A DNA stretch of 64,000 bases from Onchidella celtica (taxonomy: Eukaryota; Mollusca; Gastropoda; Systellommatophora; Onchidiidae). Shown here piece by piece: positions 1-13,200 of this stretch. The notes beneath the pieces are model-generated. The model was not told the origin of the DNA, did no database searches, and saw only the letters and a program-made list of their open reading frames with translations. A program made the translations under genes and the position numbers. Positions within the stretch are counted from its first letter, which is position 1. The number at the start of each line of letters is the position of its first letter. The stretch spans positions 54,655,880 through 54,719,879 of the forward strand of contig OZ007570.1 of NCBI GenBank assembly GCA_963931925.1, read 5' to 3'.

Positions 1-1109
1 TGGCCGCACAGTATAAAAGCGTAGCCATTCCTATGTTCATCACTCCATACAGAAAATTCCATCTGTGCAGGCGTCGGCGTGATTCTGCCAGAAGAATCAG
101 AAGACTGTTGGTTTTATGTCTATGTCCATTATAGGCATTGAGATGAAGCCATGTGCTCGATTATGATTTACCCACTGCTGTTGTCTACTGTTCCCTGATT
201 CCTTATCAGGGACCAAGTGTAAGTGTTTGTCTGTTGATGATTCAACAATGAACGAGGAGCTGAACGGAATTTTTCCAGTAGGACAGGATTGCCGCACATG
301 CTAGAAGTGCTACCCAAGAATGCAAGACAAAGATGTATATTAACTTGCAACTAGATCTAGTATGAATGTTTGGCATACACAACTGTGAATTGGAATTGAT
401 TTGTCTGGATGAGGCTGGGGATTGCCAGCCCATCCTAGAGTAGATCTAACTTAACTACGTCAGTTTGTATTGACGAGCTTGATCCATTATAAGCGGTAGG
501 CACAAATAGCTGAGATGACATTGTCGCCAGAGACATTAGTATATTGCTTGATAGATAGTAGGCAGACTATATCTGAGAGATAGATAATTAATACTTAAAT
601 TGTGAGTGAGTCAGAATGATCTTAATCTTATAGGAATCTAGAGGAGACTTCTAGTGACATATTATTGAATTTTCATTTGATGCTGCTGATGTTGTCTTTT
701 TAGTATGTAAGAGATCTAGACAAAATTGTTAGGAATCTTAAGGTAATTAAATTTGTGGCCCTGCAGGTCTGTTGATAAAAACTTATTCAGGTTGTTATTA
801 GTGTGTGGCATGGTACGAAAGAGTAATTCATAAATACCTCTCGATTTTAAAATGCAGTCATAAAACCAATAACCCATAACACCCACTCTGTAACGCTATC
901 ACCCAGTACGAGACCCGTAACACCTGCTGTTGTTGGGTTCATCATACAACACAGAGCATTTATCATTATCAGTATGCCTGTAGACAGTGAATTGCACACC
1001 CCGGGGGCTTGATACTTTGTGCACACGGGCTAATTTGAAATGGAGATGGACACTTGAAGAGCGGTACGTTTCTGTGTTCGTCTTTTTGTCTGTTTTTCTT
1101 TGTAACCAT
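1..1109. other. No gene recognised
   Basis: AT-rich sequence with only short random ORFs; no motif or repeat that I can name. Confidence 0.6.
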
Positions 1110-1335
1110 TTGATGTGTGTTTAGGTCTTTATTTTAGGAAGTTCGCTGCCCTTTGCATTTGCACCCCACTTTTCTTGTTTCTGTATTTTACAATTTTGTC
1201 CGGGCAGCGACCATGTTCGGCCTGCTCTTCTCGACTTTTAAATGCCAAAGTATCTTTAATGTGCACTACGTGTACACTAGCCCTCCTACTTTTCGTCTTT
1301 ATCCGAGAAGACTAGATGTTCTATCCTACATTTGA
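1110..1335 (-). mobile_element. 5'-truncated SINE copy
   Basis: On the minus strand it matches the body of the SINE at 44571-44957 (from about TGTAGGATAG to GACCTAAACAC) but lacks the tRNA-like head. Confidence 0.7.
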
Positions 1336-1572
1336 TTTAAAGCTACGAATGATAAATAAGGAGATATTTTGACTACTATGTGAGTGACAAATTTGACTGA
1401 ACATTTTTAATGATTTGCCCAGCAATGAAATTACTAGCCCAATACACAAAGACTTGATTTGGTGCACTTTCCCTACCTAGAAAGGTATACACACGTCATT
1501 ATGTGCGCGTGATCAAGAATAGATTCCGCCATGGGCAAAATGGGCGAAGCTGCCTTCAGTGACGTGCTGTTT

Positions 1573-1780
1573 AGGTAGCAATGCGCATGACGTCACAGAG
1601 TTTTTGTTTTGTACTTCCGCCAAACAAGATGGCCTGTGGATCAGCTGATGAGTGTAACTTCGAGATGTGTCTAAGCAGTTAAAATGCCTGCTGGTTGCAT
1701 TGCAGTTGACTGTTGTGACAGGGGTGGAAAAGATGTATCCAAACTGGTCCGATTCCCTGCCATCCGTGTAAAAGTTAGGG
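1573..1780 (+). pseudogene. Second THAP fragment with the same 5' sequence
   Basis: The ATG at 1684 gives MPAGCIAVDCCDRGGKD and the homology breaks after FPAIRV. The upstream 110 bp, including GCAATGCGCATGACGTCA, match the inverted copy at 6164-6528. Confidence 0.5.
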
Positions 1781-3130
1781 TCTTGGGGATGTTACGACTG
1801 CACGAGAGGCAGCTAACTCACACTCGGACACAACCACACAAGAAAAGTATTAAATAACTAGAGCGTATATATGTCAGGCCGGTCAGGCCATAGTTTACAT
1901 AAATATTAATAACAAAGCAAAAGACAATAGAGGTATATATTCACACCAAAAAAAAAACTCTAATTAATAACTTAACCAATGATATTCATGTAACTATGGA
2001 GGTACTGCAATCAATAGCAAATAGGTATATTATACGAAACTAGATATCAATTTAAAGTGACAGTTGAGTCGCCACTGGCCAGTCGCCAGGCAAACTCTCC
2101 ATAAATCATAGGGGCTTAAATGTTAGGAGAGCCCAGTACGTCAAAGCCTACAGAAGCACTCTTCGGCTTGTAGGTAATTTAAGCAGTTGCCAAAAGACTA
2201 TATTTTATGCACAATCACTATTCAATTCATCAACAATGTGCTATATTATTCTAATCATACTATGGCAATAGATCTATGATACAGGACACTCGTGGTCGAG
2301 TGCCAGCTGGGGTTTCCTTAGTCTTCCTATGAGGCTGTAGTTCTCTCTCTATCTCCGATCTCTATTATGCTTGAACAAATAAAATATATTACCATTGCTC
2401 ACGCCTACTGGTAGGCGCGAACATCAATATAGCGCAGCGTGGGCTTTCAAAGGTCAGCCCACTCAGACCTTTCTTTCTAGAGCTCAGTCAGTCCGTTAGC
2501 AAGGACTTCTTGTCTTCAAAGCACACAGTTCAGGTACTGGTCAACCGGAGATACTTCACGACACGATGCTTCTGCTCGCCTGTATTCACCAAATCTGAAC
2601 GTTACACGATGTTATATACTATCTAACTACCCAGCGTGCTAGTCCGCTGGCCCAATTAGTTCAGCTATCTCATAGGTCGAAACCTCCCACCATTTTAATT
2701 GTAGTAATACGTCTGCACTATTCTACCAGCCAGTTAACGTGCAAAAACTTGTCTAGTCATACTTAACAATGTCAACTGTCCCCACCTTGTTTCACCCCTA
2801 CTCCATTACTTATTAATCACGAACATTAAAACCCACAAACGTAAATCCAACCGTTTAACTTTACATTTATTTACTCACCAACTATAATTTGGCGAGGACC
2901 GTTCAAGGCCACCAGCCAATTTCTCATGGCCCTGGTAAAACAACAACAACTCACTCTCTGCGTGAGTTTTAACAACATCTGAATCATGACAGGAGGGAGG
3001 GGCAAACTGCACCACAATGGAATACTCACATCACTTTTTTGTTTGTTTTATAACATAGTGTTTCAAACAGTTTAGTACTGTGGAACTGGGTCTTAATAAG
3101 TAAGCCTCGGTTCCATTAGCTTGGTTTGAA
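1781..3130. other. No gene recognised; possible LTR-like segment 1790-2606
   Basis: The segment from TGTTACGACTG to CTGAACGTTACA has TG...CA ends and an AATAAA near 2378, but no target duplication or second copy, so the LTR reading is a guess. Confidence 0.25.
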
Positions 3131-3136
3131 ATAATG

Positions 3137-3470
3137 AGCCCATCATTATCATTATCATTAAGTGCCCTGCCGGCAGGCTTGGCAATCATGACCCTCCGTC
3201 TCTTGCGATTTTCCATAGCCCTGATGACCTTGGTGGTGTGCATTCCCAGCCAGGCTTTTAGGTCGGTCCTGCATCTTTATGCGTTGGCTTCTTCTTCCAT
3301 TGAATTTCCCTGTTGTTACCAAATGTTCCAGTCCTCGTCTTCTCATTACATGTCCAAAGAACGTTCCCTGTCTTTTTCTGATCTTTTTCAGGGGTGTCCT
3401 CTTTTCCTCTGCTTGTCTCAACACTTCTTCTTTTGTCTTTCTTTGAGTTTGAGCCCATGCAAAGTTTCAA
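3137..3470 (-). pseudogene. LINE 3' end (RT C-terminal tail), frameshifted
   Basis: The minus strand reads LKKIRKRQGTFFGHVMRRRG, then LEHLVTTGKFNG, the conserved region after the reverse transcriptase in many non-LTR elements, then frameshifts towards a CRQGT-type end. It ends in an (AATGAT)-like tail, as expected of a 5'-truncated LINE. Confidence 0.7.
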
Positions 3471-3474
3471 ATAA

Positions 3475-3900
3475 ATCCAACACAGAGTTTTCGAAACAAT
3501 CGATGCTGATCTCGCTCATTCTAAAAAAGACGCACTATAGATAAATTTGCAAAGCAACCCGTATTGAAAAGTCGGGAGGATGAACGGCTTTACAGTGATA
3601 CTTCCTCGCACTTCATGGGGCTACAGCTGCCTGCATAAAGCAGCAATATAATAATAATAACAGAAGACACAACACATCAAAGAGTCACACTAAGTTGCTG
3701 GATGACTGTACGGCACAATTTTAAAGCCTTTTTTCTGTGTATATTACTGTCACCTGCTGCTTTTCGCGTTTTCTGATCAGTTTTTATTGTTATTGTTGGC
3801 ATAAGCTTACGAAGTGTTCAGATCTGTTGTGATCTCATTTATGCAAATCAGGCTTTAAACAGTTGTGTCACGACGTGTGCTTTTCTGGTCATCATCTGAC
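3475..3900. other. No gene recognised
   Basis: Between the LINE fragment and the CT tract; no ORF of note. Confidence 0.6.
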
Positions 3901-3906
3901 ATTCGA

Positions 3907-4215
3907 TTTCTCTCTCTCTCTCTGTATCTCTTTCTCACTCCTTCTGTTTATATGTGTGTTTGTGTGTGTGTGTGTGTTTCTCGCCCCCCCCCCCATTGCT
4001 CTCTCTCTCTCCCTGGATTTTGTGTTTTTATGTGTGCATGTCTCTCTCTCTCTCTCACACACATACATTTTCTCTCTCTCTCCCTCTCTCTCTCTCTCCT
4101 CTTCTCTCATTTCTCTCTTTCTCTCTCCCCCCCCCTTGTCTCTATGTAAGTGTGTTTTTATGGGTGTGCTTGTGTGTGTATGTCTCTCTCACGGTCTCTC
4201 TCTCTCTCTGTCCTA
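3907..4215 (+). repeat. Low-complexity CT/GT tract
   Basis: Runs of (CT)n, (GT)n and poly-C. The apparent ORFs here are Ser/Leu/Val repeats of no coding value. Confidence 0.9.
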
Positions 4216-4378
4216 GAGGGAACGAAATAGACAATAATGTTATTCGCTTCGTCCATGACAAACTACATTTTCAAAAACTGGATTAAGTGACAATTGTATA
4301 TTTTTAAGTTTTATGGTTGTCTGAAACTTCTCCTCGTACTTCTGCCATTCGCTCTTATTCGTATAGACTAGCTGAGAT

Positions 4379-4475
4379 ACCCGGTGTAACAGGCCAAAAT
4401 ATACCCCCCCCCCCGCCCAGACTATAGCCGGGGTTAAACTGGCCTAGCCCAGAATATACCCCCTACTTTAAAAAA
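4379..4475 (+). repeat. Dispersed repeat head (CCGGTGTAACAGGC type), copy 1
   Basis: CCGGTGTAACAGGCCAAAAT and AGCCGGGGTTAAACTGGCCT recur at 26779-26950 in the same orientation. Confidence 0.75.
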
Positions 4476-5099
4476 AAAAGAAAGTCAAGACCAAAGTTTA
4501 TTTCAGCCTTACTTTAAATTGTTCTTTACCCGTGTCATCAAATATCATATTAATACATACATGAACACATTCTTGACATCCGTAAATCATAATACAATTT
4601 AGAGGAAATAAAAATAATAGTTTATTTCTCAGTCTTAGTTTAAATTGGTATACATGCATACATTCTTGACTTCTGTAAATCATGATACATTTTATGGGAA
4701 ATAAACATGCATTAAAATGCATTTATATACAAAAGGGTTGAATATCCAGTCAAACAGATATGATTAGACTTCAACATAAATTTCACTCGTGTCTGTTGAT
4801 ATTATTATTTCTAGTATTAATATTATTTGATAATTAGTTGTCCATGAGTAAAACATGCATTGTATGTTTTGTTACGATGGCGCAGAGAGAAAAGAAAAAC
4901 GTAATAATAACCCAACTAACAAATGGTCCCATTCTATCACCCGCGATGTAATCCAACAGAAATTAAATATTTCACATAAAACTAAAAACACACTAAATTG
5001 TTTTCACGCTATGAACATCACCTGTCCACATTCACTTAAACCGTTACAGAATGCTGACCAGTAATATACAACAATAACAATAAGACCACCAACCATCTT

Positions 5100-5380
5100 A
5101 TTTACCCTTGAAAATAAAGAGAAATATCAATATCAGAATCATCATCATCATCATCTTGGAATAATACAAAGATCTAAGAGGGTGTGTAAAAACGACAGTG
5201 TAGGCCTACAAATCATTCTGGAATATATAAGCTGCAATGTGTGTGTATCAACTATGTGTAAAAAATATGTTAAAGATTTTCAACTATTCAAGTTAGAACT
5301 GGACAGAAAACTTTAGTGAAATAGCCTTGATAGTTGTGTAAACTGACAGAGTAAATCCACTGAGACAACAGTAATACATC
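5100..5380 (+). repeat. Dispersed repeat body, + orientation
   Basis: AAACTGACAGAGTAAATCCA and AATCATCATCATCATCATCT have inverse matches at 27790-28040. Confidence 0.65.
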
Positions 5381-6163
5381 GTATAAGTATAAACTAGTTA
5401 GATCACATGTTGAATTAACAGTATTTATTGTTAATGAATTCTTTGGTAGCTTATTTGTAGAAAGATGTACATTTCATGTAGCTCATGGTTTAAGACATCG
5501 GATTAGTTATCGTCGGGGCTGATTACCGTAAAACTTGTTGAAAGTCGCGTCGCTATAGAATAGGTTGTTTGGCCAATTAGCTAGACATAATCCTAACCCT
5601 GACGTTTTCCATAAAAAACATCCACTGCGCAAACAAAACCCCCATCTGGCTACACGAAGCAATTTGAGTAGTCATCCCCAGGATATAGTGCGCATGCACT
5701 GCGTCTTGTGCCACCCATTAAAAAACTATCCTCGTATAGGATAATTATCATGTTTCCTTTTTCTTTACCCAAACCACAGACTAGGGATATTATTTATCTA
5801 TGACCCAAACTGCATTTTGTGTAATACGTTCTAGTTAGGGGCCATCCATAGAGTACCTACGCCCCGCGAGAGTGAGGCCGATTGTGGTGGTGGTGGTTGG
5901 GGGGGGGGGGGGTGTTCCCAGCTTAAGAAAAGCCAACTTGGGAGAGAGTATGGTAATAAATTAAAAAGTTCGTTTTTACTTTTTTTGTTGTCAGCAAATT
6001 AAGTTGTTAGATTAATATAAAAAAAATCACGTCTCTAGTGAAACAGTCAAATAATTCATGCAATATGGTACTCGAAATTTTCAAACATGAAGGCTTTGTC
6101 ATAGACATTCAACATTTTAAAGGCCGTGCGCTCGTCCGAGGGGAGGCAAGCGTATGAAACGCG

Positions 6164-6528
6164 TATAGGTAGAATGCGCATATCCACCATCTTGTCTGGC
6201 CGGGCCCACTTAAGGCGTCGCGAACCAATCGGCGACGAGTTTTAAAAAAGTTTACTACTGTAAACAATGACACGTGTGTATACGCACATGAGAGACGTTC
6301 GGACAATTCTTTCACTTCCTTTCTCTTGTTTACACGGATGGTAGGGAATCTGACCAGCTTGGATACATCCTTTCCACCCCTGTCACAACAGTCAACTGCA
6401 AAGCAACCAGCAGGCATTTTAACCGCTTAGACACATCTCGAAGTTACACTCATCAGCTGATCCACCGGCCATCTTGTTTGGCGGAAGTACAAAACAAAAA
6501 CTATGACGTCATGCGCATTCTACCTATA
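6164..6528 (-). mobile_element. Short inverted-repeat element carrying a THAP-domain exon
   Basis: Ends TATAGGTAGAATGCGCAT and its perfect inverse. Compared with the same upstream region of copies 2 and 3, the segment is an insertion. Inside, on the minus strand, is a THAP-like N terminus. TATA at both outer ends could be part of the repeat or the target duplication. Confidence 0.65.
6270..6417 (-). pseudogene. THAP-type zinc-finger fragment (P-element-like transposase N terminus)
   Basis: Starts MPAGCFAVDCCDRGG and continues VSKLVRFPTIRVNKR. Cys5-x4-Cys10 and the RFP motif fit the first half of a THAP DNA-binding domain (MPxxC....C.......FP). The second half (C-x2-H) is not seen, so this is a first exon or a relic. 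THAP domains occur in P-element transposases and host factors. Confidence 0.5.
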
Positions 6529-6829
6529 ACAGGGGAGTGGAGAGAAAAAAAAATATCGCCGAAATGGAATATATATTGTACTTTTTGAGTGGCCCCTTAT
6601 GAAATGAGCTATCGGACAAAACAGCCGTCAATGCAAAACCTTTAACGACATCAGGTCATGTATTTCAATTCTTGTCACGTTTGTTATATGCATTGCTTAT
6701 CAAGACACGTGGACAGTTCTGCAAAAAATCTAGACTTTCTTCCATTATTTAAAGATTCGTGTTTCCAGTGGTTCATTTGATATGCCCAGGCCTCAGATCT
6801 CGGATGGAAAGTGAAGTTTGTTGGGCCTG

Positions 6830-6837
6830 TATATATT
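6830..6837 (+). promoter_or_regulatory. TATA box, ACS copy 1
   Basis: TATATATT, 144 bp before the ATG. The same spacing is found in the other two copies and the sequence between is strongly conserved, so this is the likely core promoter. Confidence 0.55.
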
Positions 6838-6973
6838 CCTGCGATATGAAAGAGATCATTTTGAAATACGAAATGATTGTTTCAGCATAGAAGACTTCCA
6901 TCAATCAAGAAAAGATCAAAGTTATTTGGTGTTGATTTCCTGTACATTATAAGAATTTATCGAAAGCTCTAAC

Positions 6974-7267
6974 ATGGGAAACAAAATTGGTAGTGAAAAG
7001 AACCTGGACACGTTGCCAAAGTGTGTTCAATATTTGGCTGACAAGTACCCAAACAAAGAGCTTTTTGTGTTTTACAATGGAGAAAAACGCAGGGCTTTCA
7101 CGTCTCGACAAATGTTTCAACTGGCCGGAAAATTTGCCCACAGATTACGTCATCAGTATGGATTCAAAAAAGGGGACGTAGTCGCTAATACCTTGCCAAA
7201 CTCACCGGAACGTCTGATCACCGACTTGGGAACCACACTGGCAGGCTGTATCTGTTTAAATGGACAG
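6974..7267 (+). CDS. ACS copy 1 exon 1
   Basis: 98 codons, phase 0, ending NGQ before CAG|GTATTT. It carries the N-terminal region up to the first beta-rich segment (VANTLPNSPERL). Gly2 follows Met, but residue 6 is Gly rather than Ser/Thr, so an N-myristoylation signal is weak. Confidence 0.92.
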
Positions 7268-10200
7268 GTATTTCGTCTGGTATTTGCCATTGTGTTGTGT
7301 GCACATTTTTGCCTTTTCGAGAAAATGAGGACTGAAGTTTGGTCCACAAAAGGGTTGAAAAGCAAAAGAAAAAAAAAACATTAAGCCACAAACACATAAC
7401 TGGAAAAGTTTTTAACTGATTGGAGTTACACTTATACATAATGAAACCATTTTCATGACAAAACCTCAAAACTGGAAAAAAATGTCGCACTCAACAATAT
7501 GGCAAATACCCTTCCATTTGTCGTCTTCAAGTTGGTCAATTTGCTCGATTATATTACAACTAGCCGTCACGGGGAAGATAAATCTTGCAAATTCTCTGTA
7601 CTAAATCCAAAACTGTATTCCAGATTTAAGTCACATTAATAACGGCAACTAAGATGTCGATGCAAAGACTAATAGAACCGGTTGTTACACTACAATTCCT
7701 AGCACAATACTTGGATGTGATCAAGTTGATTTTCGATCCGCAATATGCAAAGAGAGACTAAGAACGAAACTTTCGATCATGCTTTTTGATTTTACTGGAA
7801 GAAAATGTGTGTCTTTTTTTACCGCAAAAAAAAAAAAAATCGTAAATAGATTATAATTAATAAAAACTAAATTTGGTCTCAAATGAATTTATCCACTTAA
7901 TTTATGGTAAAAAATTGTGGCAGTAGATAAAATTTTATAATTTTTAGTCAAGCGGCTATGAAATTTTAAGTGGTTGTATTTTTATCCTCTAGCTCCATTA
8001 TAGCATGATAAATCTGGACATATTTCACGTCACCACCAAACTCGTTCAAAATCCTCAAGTGATATCATCAGTCACCAACATTATAAATATTTCAGGACTT
8101 ACCCATGTTTGGCATCAAATACTGATTAAACTGCAAACGGGGTAAACTCAAAATATTTAAACAGGTTACAACTGACACTCAGATCATAACGCGGCCATTG
8201 ATAATTACCGATACTCCGAGGTCTATTTTTCAATATTTATTTTTCCGATTCATTTCGGTTTCGCGTATTGGCGACCCAAGTTCTTGATTGTTCAATTTCC
8301 ATGCTCTGAACACTGGAGCTCTTTTAGTATGTAGAAAAGGTATAACAAATGCACACTTTGATTCCTGTTTAAAATGTAATGTGGCACTCATCAAACTGTT
8401 TCACAGTTCCGATTTATTCTAGTTCCTTATCACAAAGATTAAAGCAGCAGACGTTTACGGTCTAATTTCTCAGCTGTACACGTTGGAACAAATAAGAACT
8501 AATGTCGTGTATTGTCCATTCTGGGCTTTCATAATTTTTATCCTACTTCCTTTCAAGATGACTGTGTGTTTGGCTAAGATGTTGTGCAATCATTTCAGCT
8601 GCTACTGACTGATGGAGAAGATTTTTTCCTGAATGCCAGGAAAAGTAGGGCGAGTGCAGTTGTACTGGTACCAGAGGAAGGAACGGCTTCCTGGAGACTG
8701 ATCAAACCTTATGTTCAAGGTGCTATTTCTCCTCACACCTTCCGGCTGTCGTGTGACAGAGCGGCTGATCTGACAATGGCTATAACAGTTTCGAGGCGAA
8801 GCACGGGGTGAGTCTTTGAGTTGTTAAGATGTGTTTTCATATGCAGTCAAGCAGAAACGGCAAAAAAATCCATCAAAGTAGTAAAAGAAAGTGCTTCCAT
8901 GTGTACAAAAATGGTGTTTCCTTACACGTCAAAAACATTCCCCTTCTTTTACAACCTAATGGATTTTTGCCGTTTCCGTTTCTGCAAACATGAAAACACA
9001 GCTTTAGAAGGAAAACATAGATAACACTCACATTGTGCAAAGAAAAAGTAAGACGATAGACAGATTTAGCAGAACGATAGAACAGAAAGAGATCCCGCCG
9101 GAAACGCTCGTCAACCTCTCACTAGCCGGTTGCGGTAGGGCCTCATTCTGTTCTGTTACATTCTGCATATCTTCTCTTTTCCTAGAACAATTCGACCGCT
9201 ATCGTGCCGAAGTGCTTTGTCTAAACTCAAACTCAAATTCAAATCTCCCACTGGGAGCCGAGTCATCTCCCCTCCCATTTCAGAGATGCAGGGTGTCGCC
9301 TGAGGATGGGGTGAGGGTGTAGGATTTACCTGCCTCAGGGAAACTGCCAGAGATGACATGTTCAGACATCTTCACACACAGTGGTGCAGTGTCGTTGAAT
9401 GGCTTAACACCCAACACAATAATAACCTGATCCTCCCTAAAACACCACAGATAGCATAGATGTCACTTGACGGTGACAGTTTTAAAAACCACCCAAAAAT
9501 CTATGGGATCGCAGAAGGATTTGGCACTTAGTTAAATTAAAATGGTACCTCCAAAATGTATTTCACAAAACCCGCACCAGGAAGTCCCGCCCCCAAACAA
9601 AACAAAACAAAAATAAATTAACAAACCAAAACACAAACAAACAAATAAACAAAATGATGCAATAAATTTCAAATATAATAACAAAAAAAAGATAAGTGGA
9701 CAGTTCCTCAGAGTACTCTTTTTTTTTTCCAGGGAACACCAGCCATTTTTGGATGAATTAGAGAGTAGCAAGGAGCAGATATTTGTGGACTCTTCAGTAC
9801 AAGCGGGTGATACCTTACATGTGTTCACCACCTCTGGTAGTACAGGCTATTCCAAGCTGGTACCACGTACTCATACCCAGGCTATCTTTGTCTGGGGCGA
9901 ATTGATGGACGAGTTGATCCGGTCAGAAAAGGGAGTCTTCAGAGGTCCGCATGTTTACTACAACGACCGGCCGCTGGGTGAGGCGATTAATGTAATTCTT
10001 TTTGTTGGCATGGTGGGGAAATGTTTGACCAGTGTTGGTATTTTTTTCAACATTCCCCCCCCCCCACCACACACACTCTCTTTCCCTTCCCCCTCTCGTC
10101 CTGTCTCTCTCACTCCTTCCCTCTCTCTCTTTCCTTCCTTTCTCTTTCTCTCCTCGCCCTCTCACACGGTCTTTCTTAGAGGCAATTAAATGACAAACAG

Positions 10201-13200
10201 AAAAATGTAAATGCATTTTTCTTTTGTGCAGACATGTCTTTATAACTGACATGAATGCTTAGATGTTAGAGATTATTACAAAATGTCTGTTGGAAACGTA
10301 CTTCTGTGAAAGGTGAAGTCAAACATCGGCAAAAAGAAATAGCTGTATGTAGCAAAGCTTCGCATTAGAAATGATACCCAAACGATACAATCAAACGCAA
10401 AGGAAAAGGGAAAACAGAAAATGCCAATATTTCGGAAAAAAACACACACGTTCTCCAAGGAAAAAACCCCACAACAACAGAATAAAACGGCAATAAAAAA
10501 AATTAGAATACGAAATCTATGGAATATTAATAGAAAGGATAAATGACGTAGTGATAATGAAACTAGCCACCACGTCTAGCTCACGTCAGTGCTTTTAAAA
10601 AGAATTTGTAAAGACTTTTTGGGCGTTGCAGCCAGGATTCTTACAATATGACGTGTGTAACCAACTTATGGCCAGTTTCCGAAAAAGGCTATTATGGCCA
10701 AGTCGTCAACCAAATGTTTACTGCAGCCAATTAGCTAAATCTAATCCTGGTCTTTGCCCCAAGCCTAAAATTTTCCACAAAAAGATAACAATAATCAAAA
10801 TTTTGCAAACAAAAACCCTATCTGGCCATATCGCGACTTTAGTACACGTTTGTTCTATCTCCATTTTCTCAAAAAACTGGAGATCTTTCAGTATAAATAG
10901 AAGAGGTATAGCAAATGCACATTTTGATACATGTTGAAATTGGCATTTTTTAAGCTGTTTCAGAGTTCCGATTTCTTCTAACTCCTTGTCATAATACTAC
11001 AGCCGCAAAGAGTTAACGTTGAATTTCTCAATTTTTGCAAAAAGTGGAGTTGGAACAAACCAGAACTAAGGTCGCCATATGCACAAGATATTCACTCCAC
11101 GAAATATCTCTTTTCCTATAAAATGTCCAGGCTGGCTGGGAGGTTATCCCGTGAACACTTACACCACGGGCTGCAAACGAGTTTTGCTAGATGCCTTCGA
11201 TATAAAGGGTCAAAGACCCGCTGAGAGCATGTGGCGAGCCATTACCCAAGAGAAATGTACCGATGCTCTTATTCTTCCGCTGGATCTTGACCATCTGATC
11301 CGATATGTGAGGGAAATCGGTGGCAGTGAGTACAAATTGAGGACGCTAGGATGCGGTGGTCAGCCACTTCAAAAGGTACTGTTCTTTTAGCTGTTTGTTT
11401 TTCAGTAACAAGAAATGGTCACATCCAGTGGCGGACCTACAGTTTTTGGGATCCCAGCGCTTGAACTGTTATGGGGTCCCTTCGCAATCAGCAACGACAG
11501 GGCTGGATCCAAAATTCACTCACTGAAAAAAATTCTTCAGGCCCCCTCCGGGATTGGGGGCGCTGAAGCTTAAACTTCATTAGTGTCATAGTAGATCCAT
11601 TACTTGTCACATCAAATCATATGTAGCAGTAACGTGAAATTTGAATCTAGAATTGAGACGTTTTTAATTACTACAAATGTATGTAGTAACATACGTAAGA
11701 GAAATAGTCTTTTTTATTAGCCCCAGGAGACCATTTGTGGTCTTCAGCAGTGTTCCTTCTAAACTGCGCATATGTAACGATCTATTTTTTTTTTTTCAGA
11801 CTCAGAGATAAGATATTACCAAATGATTTAAAAAATGGTAATTTTATGCAGATTCCTGACGGTGCAATAAACCTCTCTTTTTTATGTAAGTTTTATCGAT
11901 GATTGGCTCATTATCCGCTCCGATCAAGCTCACAAATGTATAAAATTGTTTTGTTCCTTGTCACGTTCACAGCATCTCTTACTCAACATATCGGCCATCG
12001 CAGATGAGATCCTTGTAGTATACGGGTCTACTGAGTCTTGTATTCTTACATACGCAACTGTAAGCCCACAAGGTGAGCATGGATACGTACACATCACTCT
12101 GCACAAAAGCCCACCAACTCCACAATACCATATCTTTGGCCTTTGTGTGTACCTACATCGCGACCCTATTTCGATCTAGTTCCAACTCCAGTTTTTGCGC
12201 AACTGAGAAGGTCGACTTCACACGTTTGAGGAGTTATTATGATAAGGAGTTAAAATAAATCGGAACTGCATTGTCACAAATCCCAGACTGGGAGATGTAA
12301 TAGTTTATGACAGGACGACAATCACGAACAAACAAGTTTAACACTTAACAAAACAACCCATCAGACTCACACATTTATTAAACATAATTATACATATAAT
12401 AGCGCAATTACATACATTATATTATTGAAATGAACTGCCGTACAACGGCCTCACTCTCACACACACTCTCCCTCGGATCCACAATCCGGTAGTTACTCCA
12501 AAAGGCACTTCGGCCTCAGCCTCTCCCCTCAGGGTCTTAATAGTACATTAATGATTCACTGGCACCTCAGTCTCTCAATATCCCCTCCCTATTGTCATAC
12601 ACCTTAGCACTCCCCTAGCACCTCAGCAGGGCGATAACACATTATTATTTCCATAGCCATCAACATGGCAACAACATAGTATCAGTTCACTAGCCTATCA
12701 ACATGGCAACAATATAGTATCTCATTCACTCTCATATCTACGTCCCTGCCCGTGGCCTGACTGCCACGACTTTATGTGCCTCTACTGTCCGGTACTGACA
12801 GCCTCACTTCTGGCCTATGTGTGGCCTCCGGCCCTAGGCTGGCCTATCCCCTGTGCTCATCGAGGTGGCTCTTCGGCCCGTCCCCGACACCTACAAGAAT
12901 AATATTACATTGGTATAATACCCTACCATTTCTATTCACTCCACCTCTCCTTACAATCCATGAAGCGTACACACACTAGTTCACCTTTCACTCACCACAC
13001 ATCTTACGGTAACACACTTCCATCGGAGTACACACTACTCACTCGCGCTACAAATCCATGAACTCACTTTCATCTATCGCTCGTGGCGCACATTGCTATA
13101 TCCAATATCAAGGACTTCCACATTCCTCACATATACTTATTCACATCATGGTAATAGACGAATATAATATAATACATCAATCATAATAATCAATCAACGT

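Larger units (their letters stand above)
5505..6829 (+). other. 5' duplicated flank of ACS copy 1
   Basis: From ACCGTAAAACTTGTTG onward this region aligns with 31440-32400 and 46300-47258 upstream of copies 2 and 3 and so belongs to the tandem-duplicated unit. The THAP element at 6164-6528 is inserted in it. Confidence 0.75.

Noticed and set aside
3863..4286. ORFs of over 90 codons in the CT/GT tract
   Set aside because: Low-complexity Ser/Leu/Val/Cys translation in several frames and both strands.
6974..6995. N-myristoylation signal at MGNKIGSE
   Set aside because: Gly2 is present but residue 6 is Gly, not Ser/Thr, so the site is not supported strongly enough to call.
12776..12979. 67-codon ORF (MPLLSGTDSL...) repeated at several places
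   Set aside because: It recurs only because it lies in the LTRs of elements A, B and C; no sign of coding constraint.
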